In this document: piece by piece, positions 33,621 through 46,600 of the stretch | Layout of the letters: each line of letters begins with the position of its first letter | Numbering within the stretch: position 1 is the stretch's first letter | Assembly (NCBI GenBank): GCA_030549495.1 | Contig: JAUIRK010000227.1 | Span: 186,001 to 250,000, forward strand | Source of the DNA: Nectonema munidae | Lineage: Eukaryota; Nematomorpha; Nectonematoida; Nectonematidae | Length of the DNA: 64,000 nt | Direction of reading: 5' to 3' | Notes under the pieces: model-generated | What the model saw: the letters and a program-made list of their open reading frames with translations, nothing else | What the model was told of the DNA's origin: nothing | The model's database searches: none | Translations under genes and position numbers: made by a program

Positions 33621-35179
33621 ACAAACAAACGGTTTCCTATTTTTCAAATAGGAAGTAGGTAACAAGTTTATAAATCAAAAAAATATGAGGCAGTTCAGTT
33701 AAAAAAATCTTCGGAAAAACAAATTCATGATTGAAGTATAAATTATTTCGAGAGAAGGAATTTGACATTTGCATGCGAAGAATTTTTCAAAATTTTTTGA
33801 GAATGTTGGAATAATTGAGGTCGTCTGAATGTGGAGATGGTGAAGTCCTTGGCTTTTTTTAATCTCGAATCACTTTGTTAAGTTAGAGCGAGAGAGTGTT
33901 GACGGAGAAAGAGAAAACTCAATGCATCCATTGAAAGAATATGAAAGTATGCTAGAAAAATTTGATAATGCCATTTTAATATGGTGGTTTAGGCGTGCGT
34001 AGATTTTTTCATTTGCACTCTTCTATTGCTCTCAAAACGCGAATGGTTCAACATAATTCAAAGAAAAACTAGAATAATGATTATCAGGTACTTCATAATT
34101 GCCATCGCCATTAAGTGAACATGATGCCTAAATAAAATAATTATTCAACTTGCTTGCAATCAAGACTTTATCATTTTAAAAACTCCTCAAGTTTATCAAT
34201 TTATTTTACCTGATGGTTGAAGAATGAATTGATTTGTGACGAAGTATCTTTTGAATTTCTAGTAACAGAAACAAAAAATAGTGTAATATATCATATTGTT
34301 CTTTGCGTAATTGCGCAGTCTGATGTGTCGATAAAACAGAAGAGTAACTTCTGCTTTTTTTTAACATTTTATATAAAAGATCCCTTCTTGTTATCAACTA
34401 AAGTATTTCAGATGAAATCAAGGTGTAATCTTTACTTGATATCGTAATTTATAACTAAATTTTTTGTCTCTCAATGCGATTTATAAATAAGTGAAGAAAA
34501 TAAATTCGTAATTTGATTAAAAGGAATTTGTGGGGAACACTCAAATTGCTTTACTATGGAAACTTTACTAGGTTAACTATGTTATATATTAAACTTTCCA
34601 ATGCTTTACTAACCACCCCAGTCAATATATTGATATTGCAAGAGAAAGGAAACATAAAAAAGAAGCAGAATTTTTATAACATTGATTGTTGAAATTAATT
34701 GATAAACAAATCGTGAAATGGTCTGAGAAATGAGTTTTAAGGACAGCTAAATCAACCATGCTAAAGAATTAGGTGTAAGGAAATTATCTATTATAGTATT
34801 TAAGAATTTTTTCTGTTAAAAAGAACTTTATTTAAAACATTAACAGGATCATTAATAAAAAGAAAATACATATTTTTGTATAGATCAAATTAGTAAAATT
34901 AGAGATAAAAATTTCATTGATGAGGTTAGCTTCCAAAGGTTTATATAAACCGCTTTAGGAATGTCTAACACAATTAATAAAAAAAATATATAAAAATTAA
35001 AAAAAACATAAATAAAAATGAATCACAAAAATTTGCAGGAAAAACAGTATTTCTTAGAGCAGACAATTCTCTCTGGATAGGCAGAGATTACTTTCTCTTT
35101 GAAGAGTTTTTTGAATTTTTTAACTGATGAACTGTTTTTTCCAATTGTATGACGATAGACTTCATAAAATACAGGCACT
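33621..35179. other. AT-rich spacer, nothing recognised
   Basis: Open frames at 34206-34447 overlap on opposite strands and show no motif. I see no repeats or RNA genes. Confidence 0.5.
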
Positions 35180-36330
35180 TTATTCATCACCGATTGATTG
35201 GAGAGTTGGAGTCGGTAAGAAGGTTTGACAAACTTGAAGGTGTTCGAAAAGAATAAGCTATCCTTTCATTATACTTTATTATGCCTTGAAAAAGATTATG
35301 CGAGGTTTGATCTAGACAGTGAAGCAAAAAGACTCCAAGCTTCAAATTATAGAGGTCTTTTATTTTAAGCAATCCCAGTTCTCTGAAGATATGGCTTTAG
35401 TATGAAAATTTATTTAAATTAACAACAATTTTGAGTGCTTTACGATTCAATGCTTCCAGGTGCTCCATATTTGAGTGTGCAAAGTTTATGAGACTGTAGT
35501 TTAAGTGAGGTAAAAAGAGGGTTTTATAAATAATCAATTTTATATTTTAAAAAAAGAACTTTTTAATATGATGCATTATACCAATTATTCTGCTACGTTT
35601 CAAATTCAGATAATTTAAGTGATTTTAAAAACTTAATTTTGAGTCAAAGTTTAAACCAAGTAGATTGAAACAATCAACAACGCATACACCACTCTTATTA
35701 AATAGGACAGGGTGAACCTTATTACTTGTGGATATAATCATTGCTTCAGTTTTGTTAGCATTAATCGTCAAAGCATTATTCTAAACCATTTGTAAACTCT
35801 ATGGAGATTAGTATGGTATATATCGAAGTTCAAGGCATTATAATCAAAAAGTAACGTCACATCCTCAGCATACATTAAAAAATGAAAAAAACTGAAAGAC
35901 TTGTGCAAATCATTTATATAACACAAAAAGCAGAGGTCCAAGGATGGACCCTTATGGCACCCCTCGTGTCAAACATCTGATATCAGAACTTGTATCATCC
36001 ACATAGACATATCGTCTTCTGTTATTCAAATAAGAAGAAAAAAGAGCTATAGTTGCATGAGAAAACCCATAAATGAAAAACTTATCTAGTAAAATTTGAT
36101 GAGTTTTTGAATCAAACGCCTTGGTAAGATCTAAAAAGATTAATCCAGTTTTTTTTTTGTTTTCTAAATAGGATATAACTTTATCAATTAAAAAACTGTG
36201 TAGTAATTCAGTAGAGAAGTTATGTCTAAAAGCAAACTGCTTGTCAAAGTATATACTACTTTTCGATAAAAAAAAAAGAAGAAAATTGATAATATATAAT
36301 CTTTTCAAAATTTTTTGAACAAACTGGGGT
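35180..36330 (-). mobile_element. CR1/L2-like LINE fragment: RT core
   Basis: The minus-strand frame at 35952-36308 contains KQFAFRHNFSTELLHSFLID, LIFLDLTKAFDSKTH and LTRGVP, motifs of a non-LTR reverse transcriptase. Just downstream come GSILGPLLFVLY and MYAEDVT (near 35860): the YADD box has Glu for the first Asp, so the RT would be inactive. Further C-terminal sequence (ALTINANKTEAMI near 35740; 35187-35372 with IKDLYNLKLGVFLLHC) follows with stops. 5' truncated, as most LINE copies are. Confidence 0.7.
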
Positions 36331-36449
36331 TACAGAAATTGGCCTAAAATTTGACACTTATAATTGTTATCTTTTTTTCAATTTACATTTGTTTATTGCA
36401 TTTAAAACATCATTTTAATCTGAAAAAAAAAATAATAAAAAAGCATAAA

Positions 36450-38060
36450 TTTTTATGCTTTAATTTGATATATCGCAGGATGCATTTTGTTGAGAAATGT
36501 GAAAGTTATAAGCGTTTTAATATTTGACTAAGATTTAAGCTAGGAACACTACAAATAAACTAAGCGTACACTAGCCCGATAAAATAAACCACACACGCGT
36601 GCTAAAGATGTGGTGAAGCGTATGCGAGATAAGAATTCACTGCGCTCACAAACGCGTAATGCAACATGTGTTAATCTTTCTTCGCATAGTTAACCGCTAA
36701 AATCAATAACAATCGTTTTAGAATCAATAATGTGATTTATTCTTCGCACACTGTCGGTATAAAAATAACGAGTGCCCTTCGTTAAAAATTAGAAAGGTTG
36801 TATCTAAACTAAATAAAAGTAGACTATGATTATCCAACAAAACTCATAATTTCTTCAATGTGGATGCATGCGCACACGTGTTAGATTCGAAAATTATAAT
36901 TATTTTATAAAAATATAGAAATAAATTTAGGATTATAGTGAAAAAAAATAAATTCATGAGATTACTTATTGAGAAAAACTTATTAAAACACGTGAAAAAA
37001 AAATAAATTCATTAGATTACTTATTGAGAAAAACTTATTAAAACATGTGAAAAAAAAATAAATTTATGAGATTACTTATTGAGAAAAATTGATTAAAACA
37101 CATATTTTGATCTATTTATCTTCTCTTTAGAAATTTATATGAAGTAAACAATAATAAAAATAATATTTATCCAAAACATATTTTTTTCGAATCAAAGTGT
37201 AAATCAAACCCGCACTTAAATTTTGGATGATTAATTCAAAAGAAGTAAAAAACTAATGTTAATTTATAAAAAACCGAAAACTAAAATGATTTTATGAAAA
37301 TCTAAAAATAAATAGTGGACTACGATTATCCAACAAAACTTGTACATTCGATCTACATTTTTCACTTCAAAAATAATTTTAAATTTATTAGATAAACATT
37401 ATACTGACCAATAAAAAAAACGAAGATTAATTTATAAAAAAAAAGGAAAAACAAATACTATTTTATAAAAATCTACAAATAAATTTAGATTCTGAGAGTA
37501 GAGTCGCTTTATAATTGTGCTGGAAATTGTCACATAATATAGGTAAAAATTTGTCCTAATGAAAGGAGCTTTAGTTTAAAATGCATCCCTTATCTGCTAA
37601 TTAATGGTATGAAGCCCATGGAAAATAAAAACAGTAAAATAGTATTTCTTAAGTACTTATGATATAAGTAATGTATTCTAAAAGCCCATAAAAAATGCTT
37701 TAATTTGGTATATCGCATGATGCATTTTGTTGAGAAATGTGAAAGTTATAAGCGTTTTAATATTTGACTAAGATTTAAGCTAGGAACACTACAAATAAAC
37801 TAAGCGTATACTAGCCCGATAAAATAAACCACACACGCGTGCTAAAGATGTGGTGAAGCGTATGTGAGATAAGAATTCACTGCGCTCACAAACGCGTAAT
37901 GGAACAACATGTGTTAATCTTTCTTCGCATAATTATGCTCTAAAATCAATCAATAATGTGATTTATTCTTCGCACACTGTCGGTATAATTTTTAACGAAT
38001 GCCCTTCGTTAAAAATTAGAAAGGTTGTATCTAAACTAAATAAAAGTAGACTACGATTAT
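36450..38060. repeat. Pair of ~370-bp direct repeats
   Basis: 36450-36835 and 37698-38060 are nearly the same: each runs from TGCTTTAATTTG through GTTATAAGCGTTTTAATATT, CACACACGCGTGCTAAAGAT and CAAACGCGTAATG to GTAGACTACGATTATC-like sequence. The central part is richer in CpG-containing words (CACGCGTG, AAACGCGTAA) than its surroundings. No coding capacity. Confidence 0.75.
36928..37095. repeat. ~57-bp tandem repeat, three copies
   Basis: AATAAATTCATGAGATTACT (with small changes) recurs around 36945, 37002 and 37059, each followed by TATTGAGAAAAA and a TTATTAAAACA(C/T) stretch. Confidence 0.75.
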
Positions 38061-38760
38061 CAAACAAAACTCTTACATTTAATCGACATTTTTCACTTGA
38101 AAAATAATTTAAAATTTATTAGAAAAATATTATACTGACCTATACTACTGACCCATAAAAAGTAAAAAATATATATTAATTTTCGACAGTTTTATTTAAC
38201 TATGACATTTTAAAATGTTAAAAACCATATTCTACCTTTGTGAATATAAAATTTTGAAGAAATAATATATAAACTCATCACGTTAATTATTGGTATTTTT
38301 TGAAACTAGATAAAAGTTGACTGACCTCACATAAAAGCGGATTTTGGAAAAATAAAAATATATTTATTTGTAAAACCTAGCCTATTTTACCCACAAAGAG
38401 TATAGCTTCAAATGTTGTACATTCGATCAACATTTTTCACTTCAAAAATAATTTAAAATTTATTAGAAAAACATTATACTGACCTATACTACTGACCCAT
38501 AAAAATTAAAAAATATATATTAATTTTCGACAGTTTTCTTCAACTATCAAATTTTAAAATGTAAAAAATCATATTTTACCTTTGTGAATATAAAATATTG
38601 AAAAAATATTATATAAATTAAGAACGTTAATTATTATTGGTATTTTTTGAAGCTAGATAAAAGTTGACTGACCTCACATAAAAGCAGATTTTGGAAAAAT
38701 GAAAATATATTTATTTGTATAACCTAGCCTATGTTAACCACAAAGAGTATACCTTTCCAA
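38060..38760. repeat. ~345-bp tandem duplication
   Basis: CATTTTTCACTT at about 38085 and 38430 begins two near-identical blocks, both with CTGACCTATACTACTGACCC, ATTAATTTTCGACAGTTTT and AAAAGTTGACTGACCTCACA. A shorter third piece is at 37335-37400. Confidence 0.75.
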
Positions 38761-39029
38761 TGATACCATTTTCATTTATTTTTTTTTAAAAAAGACAGAT
38801 TATGCTTCAACAAAAAGGTGGTCCGTATTTTTTTCAAAAATTTAGACAAAATTTTTTGAAGTAATGTCCATTTATTAAAATTTTTTAAAACTTTTGCAAA
38901 AATAAATTATTCTAGAGTATGTAGCAAACGATAAGCTTTCTAATGATATATATATCATGAAAAAGAAATATTGAAAAACAGTTTAATTCTTTCTTCAAAT
39001 CAAACAAGTAAAAATTTTCAAAAAGTAGT

Positions 39030-39044
39030 ATTGGTAGTAGTAGT

Positions 39045-39136
<92 letters not shown>
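39030..39136. repeat. (TTA)n microsatellite
   Basis: About 30 uninterrupted TTA/ATT triplets (39046-39136), preceded by a GTA-rich lead-in at 39026-39045. Poly-Leu or poly-Ile frames across it are artefacts. Confidence 0.95.
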
Positions 39137-39138
<2 letters not shown>

Positions 39139-39418
39139 TACATAAACATTTCAACCAATCATATAGTTTTTATGAAATAAAACTGCAATTTCAAAGTTAA
39201 ATTTTTTGAACTTTTAGGTAGAATTTTTGAAATGAGGCTTTCAATATGTATGTAAAATATTTTTTGAAAATTTTTATTTAAGTATATTTTTTAAGCATTT
39301 TACGATTTACACATTTAAATATATAATAAGGCTGGCAAGTTTGGCGAGTTGTCTCCCCGGAGGTCTTGCCAGACCTCTGATATATATACTAGGATAAGCC
39401 TGTTTGTTCGAGCGAACC

Positions 39419-39690
39419 AGTTAAAGATCATTGGTACCCCCGTGATTTTAGTTCCTGTAAAAGATCCTTAGTACCCCTGTGATTCTAGGTCCTGTAAAAG
39501 ATCCTTGGTACCACCATGATTCTAGGTCCTCTCAAAGATCATTGAAACCCTCGTGATTCTAGGTCCTGTTAAAGATCATTTGCACCTCCGTTATTCTAGG
39601 TCATGTTAAAGATCATTGGTATTGTGATTCTAGGTCCTGTTAAAGATCATTGGTACCAACGTGATTCTAGGTCTTGTTAAGGATCATATT
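39419..39690. repeat. ~39-bp tandem repeat, seven to eight copies
   Basis: GTGATTCTAGGTCCTGTTAA followed by AGATCATTGGTACC recurs through the stretch with one or two changes per unit; one unit is short by several bases near 39620. Just upstream (39330-39415) is a more GC-rich piece (TCTCCCCGGAGGTCTTGCCA). Confidence 0.85.
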
Positions 39691-39762
39691 TATACATATA
39701 ATACTGCGATGCGTTCAAAACTGTATACCATTATAAATTTTCAAGAGAGTCTCTAATATCGA

Positions 39763-42700
39763 GACTAAGTTTGACTTCTTCTTCTTCTTCTTCATCTACA
39801 CCTTATCCCCTAGTTGGGGGTCGGTGGCTTTGATCCTTTCTCTCCACAATTTTCTGTTGAGTGCAACTTTTTCATCTAGCTCAAGCTCCTGGAGTTTTTC
39901 TTTTAGCTCATCTTTCCATCTTTTTCGCTGTCTTCCTCTGCTTCTTTTGCCATCCACTCCTTTTTCCATCACTTGACGTACTGGATCCTCTTCTTTTTTC
40001 CTTAAAATATGCCCGTACCATCGCAACTTACTTCGCTCTGTTACCGCCAACACGCTTACCTCAATTCCTGTCCTTCTTCTAATTACTTCATTTCTTATTT
40101 TGTCTTTCAGAGTTTTTCCCAGCATCATTCTCAGCATCTTCATTTCTGTGGTCAACAATCTCTTCTCTTCTTTCTTTTTGAGACTCCAGCATTCACACCC
40201 ATAGGACATTACAGGTCTAACCATTGTGGTATAAATTTTTGCTTTTAACTTCATTGGCATTGCTTTATCACATAGTACGGTTTTCACTTCTTTCCATTTC
40301 AACCAGCTCGCATTTATTCTTGATTGTATATCCCTTTCATAGCTTCCATTACACATAACTTGCGCTCCCAAATATTTAAAATAATTCACCTGCTTCAGTT
40401 TGTTTCCATGTCTATCTTCCACATTCACTTTGATATCCTCATTCTTGCTACACATCATTGTTTCTGTTTTTCTAGCATTCATCTTTAATCCAAACTTTTA
40501 TAAACTTTCTTGCCATTTTATCAGTCTCTTCTGTAGCTCCGCTTCGCTATCCGCTAATATTGCCAAGTCATCTGCGAATAAAATTTCCCATAGTTCTTCT
40601 TTCCTTAAATGCTTTGAAAGCTCATCGATAACCAGCGCACACAATAATGGACTTAATGCTGAACCTTGATGTAAACCTGTTTTTACTTCAAATTCCCTTG
40701 ACAATCCTTCGGTCGTTTTGATGCATGTCTTTGAGTTTTTATACATTTCTTTGATTAATCTCACTAATTTTTCTGATACTCCCTTTCTACGCAAACACCA
40801 AAAAACTACTTTTCTGGGAACAGTATCATAAGCTTTTTCTAAATCTACAAAACCACAAAAAACTGATTGATTGCCTTCAATCTTCTTTTCTATTATTTGC
40901 TTCGTAATGAAAATCGCATCTATTGCACTCTTTCCAGGCATGAAACCAAACTGTTTTTTGTCTATCTTAATCACCGATCTAATTCGTTTATCTATGATTC
41001 TCTCTAAAATTTTCAGTCCGTGTTCTAGTAGCTTCACTCCCCTATAATTGCCACATTGCAAGATATCTCCTTTCTTCTTCCAAATAGGCACTAACACACT
41101 TTTTCTCCAATCCTCCGGTATTTTTTCCTCTGACCATATCTTCTTCAGCAATTTCATTGTCCATGTTATGGTTTCACGTCCTCCTGCTTTAATCATATCG
41201 CTGCTAACTTCACTTAATCCTGGTGTTTTGAAATTCTTCATATTTTGTATTTGTTCCAAAATTTCATCTTCATCAATTTCCTTTTCTGGGCCCTCAACCT
41301 TCAAAGCTTTCTCTAGATCTTCCTTTTTATTTTCTTTATTCATAAGTTCTTCAAAATATTCTGCCCATCTATTCTTAACTCCTTCAGCACTAAATATTAT
41401 TTTTCCCTCTTCATCCTTAATAATATTCACTTTTCCAATTTCTTGAGTTTCTTTCTGTTTTGTTTTTGCAATTTTGTATATCTGAGTTACGCCTTCTTTT
41501 GTATTGAAGTCCTTATAAAGTTTTTGGCTTTCTTTAAATTTTGCACTCGCGACACACTTTTTTGCTTCTCTTTTCTTTACTCCATAAAACTCCTTGTCTT
41601 CTATCGATTTTGATTTTTTCCATTTTTTGTAAGCCGCTTTTTTCTCTTTCAGTACCTTTCTTAATTCTTCTTTCCACCACCATGTTTCCTTTCGTTTACT
41701 TCCTTCAGCCTTAATTCGTTCTAAGACTACTTCGCTCACTGAAATTAAATTCGTCTTTATTTTTCTCCACATTTCCTCCACATCATCTCTCATTTTTATA
41801 TTTGCACTCACCTTTTTTATAGCCTTTTTAAATTCCTCCTTTGTTTCAATTTCTTTCAATTTCCACATCTTTAATTTATTTTCTTTTTTTACGTATTCTT
41901 TATATGTCCTGTTTTTATACCGGTCTAGCACAACTAATTTGTGTTGGCTCACAATTTCACTTCCTGGTATAGCTTTACAATCCTTCAAATTTTTCACATC
42001 CTTCTGTCTCACCAAAATAAAATCGATTTGGCTTTTTTTGTCTCCACTTGTATAGGTAATCAAATGATCTCTCTTCTTTCTATACATTGTATTGCAGACA
42101 GTTAGTTCATTTCTTTTACTAAAATCTAGAATCTTTTCGCCCTCTTCATTTCTTTTTCCTTATCCATAACCTCCATGCACTCGTTTAAAATCGTCACAAT
42201 TTTCTCCAACGTGTCCATTCAAATCCCCTCCCACTAACAATACTTCATCATCTTTAACTTGCTCAATCATTTCTCCTAATCTAGCTCTAAAGTCTTCTTT
42301 TTCCTCTTCTTTGCATCCGTTTTGTGGTGCGTATGCCGATATAATGTTAACTAATCCATTCCTTTCAGCTAGTTTGACCCGAATTAGTCTATCTCCTTCT
42401 CTTCTCACTTCCACTACTTTATTCTTGCACCTGTGCGAACATATGATACCTACTCCATTCTTTTTATTTGCGCTTCCACTATAAAATTACTTGTAGCCTT
42501 CCCTTATTTCCTTTGCTGCATTTCCTCCCCATCTTGTTTCCTGTACACACATTACTTCAATACTTCTCTTCTTCATTTCTTCTATCAATTCAAAGGACTT
42601 GCCCGTCATCGATCCTACATTCCACGTCGCAAACCTCCAGTCTTTCTCTCTTCTTCCACAGGTTTTTCCAACATTCTTTTTGACGTAGGCAGCTGGACAC

Positions 42701-42821
42701 GCCCACGGAGTACTTTGAGCTGTACCCCGCTCTATGTTTTTATGGATCATCGCATTGTTTGAAAAAAAGCTTTTTTTTTACAGCCGGATGCCCTTCCTGG
42801 CGCCCTTTGACTAAGTTTGAC
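39763..42821 (-). mobile_element. RTE-clade LINE, full length, with 13-bp target-site duplication
   Basis: Identical 13-mers GACTAAGTTTGAC lie at 39763-39775 and 42809-42821, bracketing an element of 39776-42808. On the minus strand it opens with AAAGGGCGCCAGGAAGGGCA, a 5' motif common in RTE elements, and ends in a (GAA)n-type tail (GAAGAAGAAGAAGAAGAAG), again RTE-like. One reading frame runs through the element. The flanks resemble the sequence at 19490-19700, so it landed in another copy of that repeat. Confidence 0.93.
39796..42750 (-). pseudogene. RTE ORF: AP endonuclease plus reverse transcriptase
   Basis: ATG at 42748-42750, stop at 39796, 984 codons in a single frame interrupted by three TAA codons (42487-42489, 42160-42162, 40498-40500) and no frameshift. 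The endonuclease domain shows FATWNVGSMTG, VQETRWGG and VGGDLNGHVG. The reverse transcriptase follows with VDLEKAYDTVPR, GLHQGSALSPLLCALV and ILFADDLAILAD (catalytic ADD intact), then a C-terminal part with KVNYFKYLGA-type and MSYGCECW motifs and a basic RGRQRKRWKDEL region. It belongs to the RTE family that gave rise to CFDP2-like proteins. It looks like a recent copy inactivated by point changes; at the first stop TTA (Leu) to TAA is the simplest cause. Confidence 0.9.
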
Positions 42822-43683
42822 GTTATCTACTAAAAAATTTTGGCTTTTAAATTTGATATGCTGTTCTTCCTATGGGTGGGTCACTCAACCAGTTTGAAAA
42901 TAGTACCAAAGATGCAACTATCGATTTTAGGAAAAATGACGAATCTTTAAGATTCAATAAATTATATCACGTATATAACGAATATTTTTATTTTAACGTG
43001 GAAAATGTATTTATTTATTCAAATATTTTTTAACTATTTAGTTGCAAAAGCACGTAAATATTTAATATTAATTTTAGAATCTTTTTTAAATTTTTATCAA
43101 AAATACTTTAAGTTGTAGAAAGGCCAGTTAATTTTGAACTTTACAACAATAAAAAATAAATTAAAAAGTTTGTATAATTTATATGAATTAAACATTAGAA
43201 TCTATACCTGGTTAAGACAGATATAATAGTTTAAAAGAGGTTTTGAAAGATGAAAACTCTACCATCTCCATTTGATCGATGATGACAGTTCGACTTAAGG
43301 TATATGATGCTTCCTCACGCTAAAATTGTCAAACTTCTGCAAGCATTAATCCGAAGACTTATTCAAGCTACTCAGAAACGCGATTGATCGTGTTAATACT
43401 ATAGTGAAAATTTATAACAGCAGTTGAATTACTTTCAAAGTAATTTTGTGCTAGCTAGAGATAGAGATTTATTTACACATCACAATGCAAGATTAAACAG
43501 AACAAAGATTACAGCAAAAACATGAATATATAATAATAGAGGCAGCATATAAAATTTTTACTTACTTGTAGAAATTTATTTTATAAGTGTAGTCTATGCC
43601 TCTTTCAAATTAATATCAACTCTTCAAAACACACAGATGCTAACTATCTTTAGTGTATGCTTTCTTAAAATTAATATCATCTA
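42822..43683. other. Right flank of the RTE insertion and AT-rich spacer
   Basis: 42835-42960 continues the pre-insertion repeat: CACTCAACCAGTTTGAAAAT and AAAGATGCAACTATCGATTT parallel 19630-19690. Beyond that no feature is recognised. Confidence 0.55.
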
Positions 43684-46600
43684 CAGTAAAACCCCTCTTA
43701 AAGAACGCCCCTAAATAAAGAACACCTCGCTTTAAGGAATAGTTTTTGAAAGTCCTTAATTATTCCTATCTTTTAACATTGATGAGAGCCCCTCCTAGAC
43801 ACCTTTCTTCTATGAACAAGGAACACTTTTCCAAGTCCCAGGTGGCACTTTTTTATTGTTTTGAAACTCCCATAAAGAACACACTATATATAGTTTTATA
43901 TTATTCACAATATTACTATCTTTACTAATAAATACGCAAGCATATCCTCCTTTGATATTATTCTTTTTCAATGTTTTGCTTCTCACTAAGGAACATATAA
44001 TCAATCATTCACAATATACTGTCTTTACTCATAAATACGCAAACATATCTCTCTTTAGTATTGGGAGTCATACACATATGAACCCCATAAAAAAATGAAA
44101 CTTGCCTCCCCCTCCCCCCTTGTCTAAGTACATCTAAAAATCAATACCCCCCCCCCCCCCCCTCAGTCGGACGTCCTTTTTAGCTTTACCCCCCCCCCCC
44201 CCCCCATCTGACCCTTCGTATTAATGATAATCTCTTTTTTCCTATATTTAGGTATGAAAAAAAGGAGACTTGATATTTTTATTTTTTTATTTAAAATTCA
44301 TCATCATCTTTAGCTTCTATAAAAGAACTGTTCATAAGCAAATCAAAAATGCTAAAAATTGGGCAATCATCTTCTTCATCGTCTACACTACCCGAAATTT
44401 CTTCATCTTCATTTATACTATTTGCATTTATACTTTTTTTATACTTATTTATTCTATTTGTGCTTTTGTATATTGCGTTTGTTTTTTGAGATTGGGAAAA
44501 GCAGTTTTGTAAACTTCCAGTAGTTTTTTGTGCCGTTTCTCGTTACCATTTTCACAAATATATTTAAAAATATTTTTTAATTAATCTGAAATAGAGCCAA
44601 ATTAGAAATTAAAAACACGCATTCTTAATGTATGATTTGAGATAACTTCAAATTTTCATTAAAAGTTTAAATATTGTAGAGTTAAAAGTAAAATAAACTT
44701 ACAAAAAAAAGATACTCAAACAAGAAGATAAACTATAAAGGAAAGTATTATAAACTATGAAGCTAAGCCATACATCATAAAAAAAATGAGAAAAAACAGG
44801 AGTTTTTTTAATATAAAGAATTTTTTTTATCGAATATTGATAAAAAAAACGCTAAAAAAATCTCTTGAAGAAATTGTGGATTATGCCCTGAATAATATAA
44901 AATATCATATCATGAAAAACACTTATTCATATGGAAATATCAAAAAAGACGATGTTCGGATAATAACTCCCCATCCCCCCCCCCCCCCCCGCCCCCACCA
45001 TCACGAAGAATTTAAAATTTGTGTGCCCCCCCCCCTCCCCGCCTCTTTTGAGACGTCATATATGTATGACCCCTTGTTTAATTTCTTCATTTTTTGTGCT
45101 TCTCATTAATTCTGATTATAAGCAATACACAATATTTTATCATCAATCATAATTACTTTACTCATGCGCTAGCATATTTACTCTAGTATTGTTTACCTTT
45201 GCACTTTCAAGATGCCTAAATCACGAAAAACGTTTGATTTACCTAAAAAGTTAAAGGTTCTTAATGAAAGTAAAACTTAATGAAAGCAAAATTTGGCATA
45301 TCAGTTGGTGTTATCAACAGAATTGTAAAAAACAAAAATAGAGTGTTTTGGCTGATGACAATTTCAATCTTTCAGCAAAAAGTTTGAAGACATCAAACTC
45401 AAATGCTAATGCCCAACCGTATTTCGCAGTGGTTTATTGCCGCAAGAGCCAAGAATATTTCAATTTCTGACCCCAATTTGCAAGATAAAGCCTTGTTAAT
45501 AACTAAATAATTGGGTTTTAATGATTTCAAAGCGTCAAATGCATGCCTTGATAGATTCGGTACAAAAACATTAACTTCAAAGTGCTAAGTGGTGAAAGTG
45601 CGGGTGTGGACGAGAACATTGTGTCCACATGGAAACAAATAATTGACTCCCTTACTGATGAGTAGAGTGCTGATATTTTTAATTGCGATGAGACAGGCTT
45701 GTTTTACAATGCTTTACCTAAAAAGTCTCTTGTAGAGAAGGGAGAAACTAGTCATGGGACAAAACTTCACAAGGAACGTTTGACAGTTCTTCTTGATGCA
45801 AACATGTCAGGAATGGAGAAATTAAAGCCACTGTTTATTGGCTATTCCAAAAAACCAAAATGTTTCAGAAATATCAAAGACTATGCAACTTTGCCTGTAA
45901 ATTGGCGTAAAAGCAGAAAGGCCTGGATGAATGCCCAGTTGTTTGAGGAATGGCTTAAAGACCTAAGGAAAAGTATGAAAAGGAAGAAGAGAAAGATAGA
46001 TAATGCCAAAGTCATTATAACATCCAACTACCTTAGTTGAAGTAAAGTTTTTTCCAACAAAATGTACTTCAGAGTTAAAACCCATGGATCAGGACTGTCA
46101 TGTGTGGCTATCGAAAGAGGCTACTGAGACATCAGATTGCCAAAATTTCCACCGCTAACACTTGTCAAGAGGTTGTAAATGGAATAAATATTATGGATGC
46201 TATTCAGTAGATAGCTCAAACTTGGGCAGATGTTACACAGGAAACGATACAAAAGTGTTTCACAAGATGTAGCTTAAAATTTTTTGAAGGATTCGAAGAC
46301 TAGAAAAAAAAAACTTTGGTGAAGAGCTCAAGCCTCTAATTTATAAACCTCTTACACTTGCTTGAAACTTAAAGATGTTCTGCTGAAGAATATGTTGATG
46401 TAGAGACAAATTTTCAAGTTCGCCCTGCAACAAATGATGAAGTGATAAAAGCATTGGCAGTATTGAAACGTTTCAGTCACTTTAACTCAAATGCAATTGA
46501 CACAAAGTCCAACACAGACAATCATAAATAAAATTATCACAGAAAAAAGCTCAAAAGAAAATAGACTTGCATAAAAGACTATTTTATGCATCATGTACAT

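Noticed and set aside
38912-39180. Open frames rich in poly-Ile (minus) or poly-Leu (plus)
   Set aside because: They are translations of a TTA microsatellite.
39861-42762. Plus-strand open frames of 70-130 codons across the RTE region
   Set aside because: They are antisense shadows of the RTE reading frame with no family motifs.
44786-45109. 107-codon frame with Lys-rich start and Pro/His run
   Set aside because: Coding arises from A-rich and C-rich low-complexity DNA inside a nonautonomous element.
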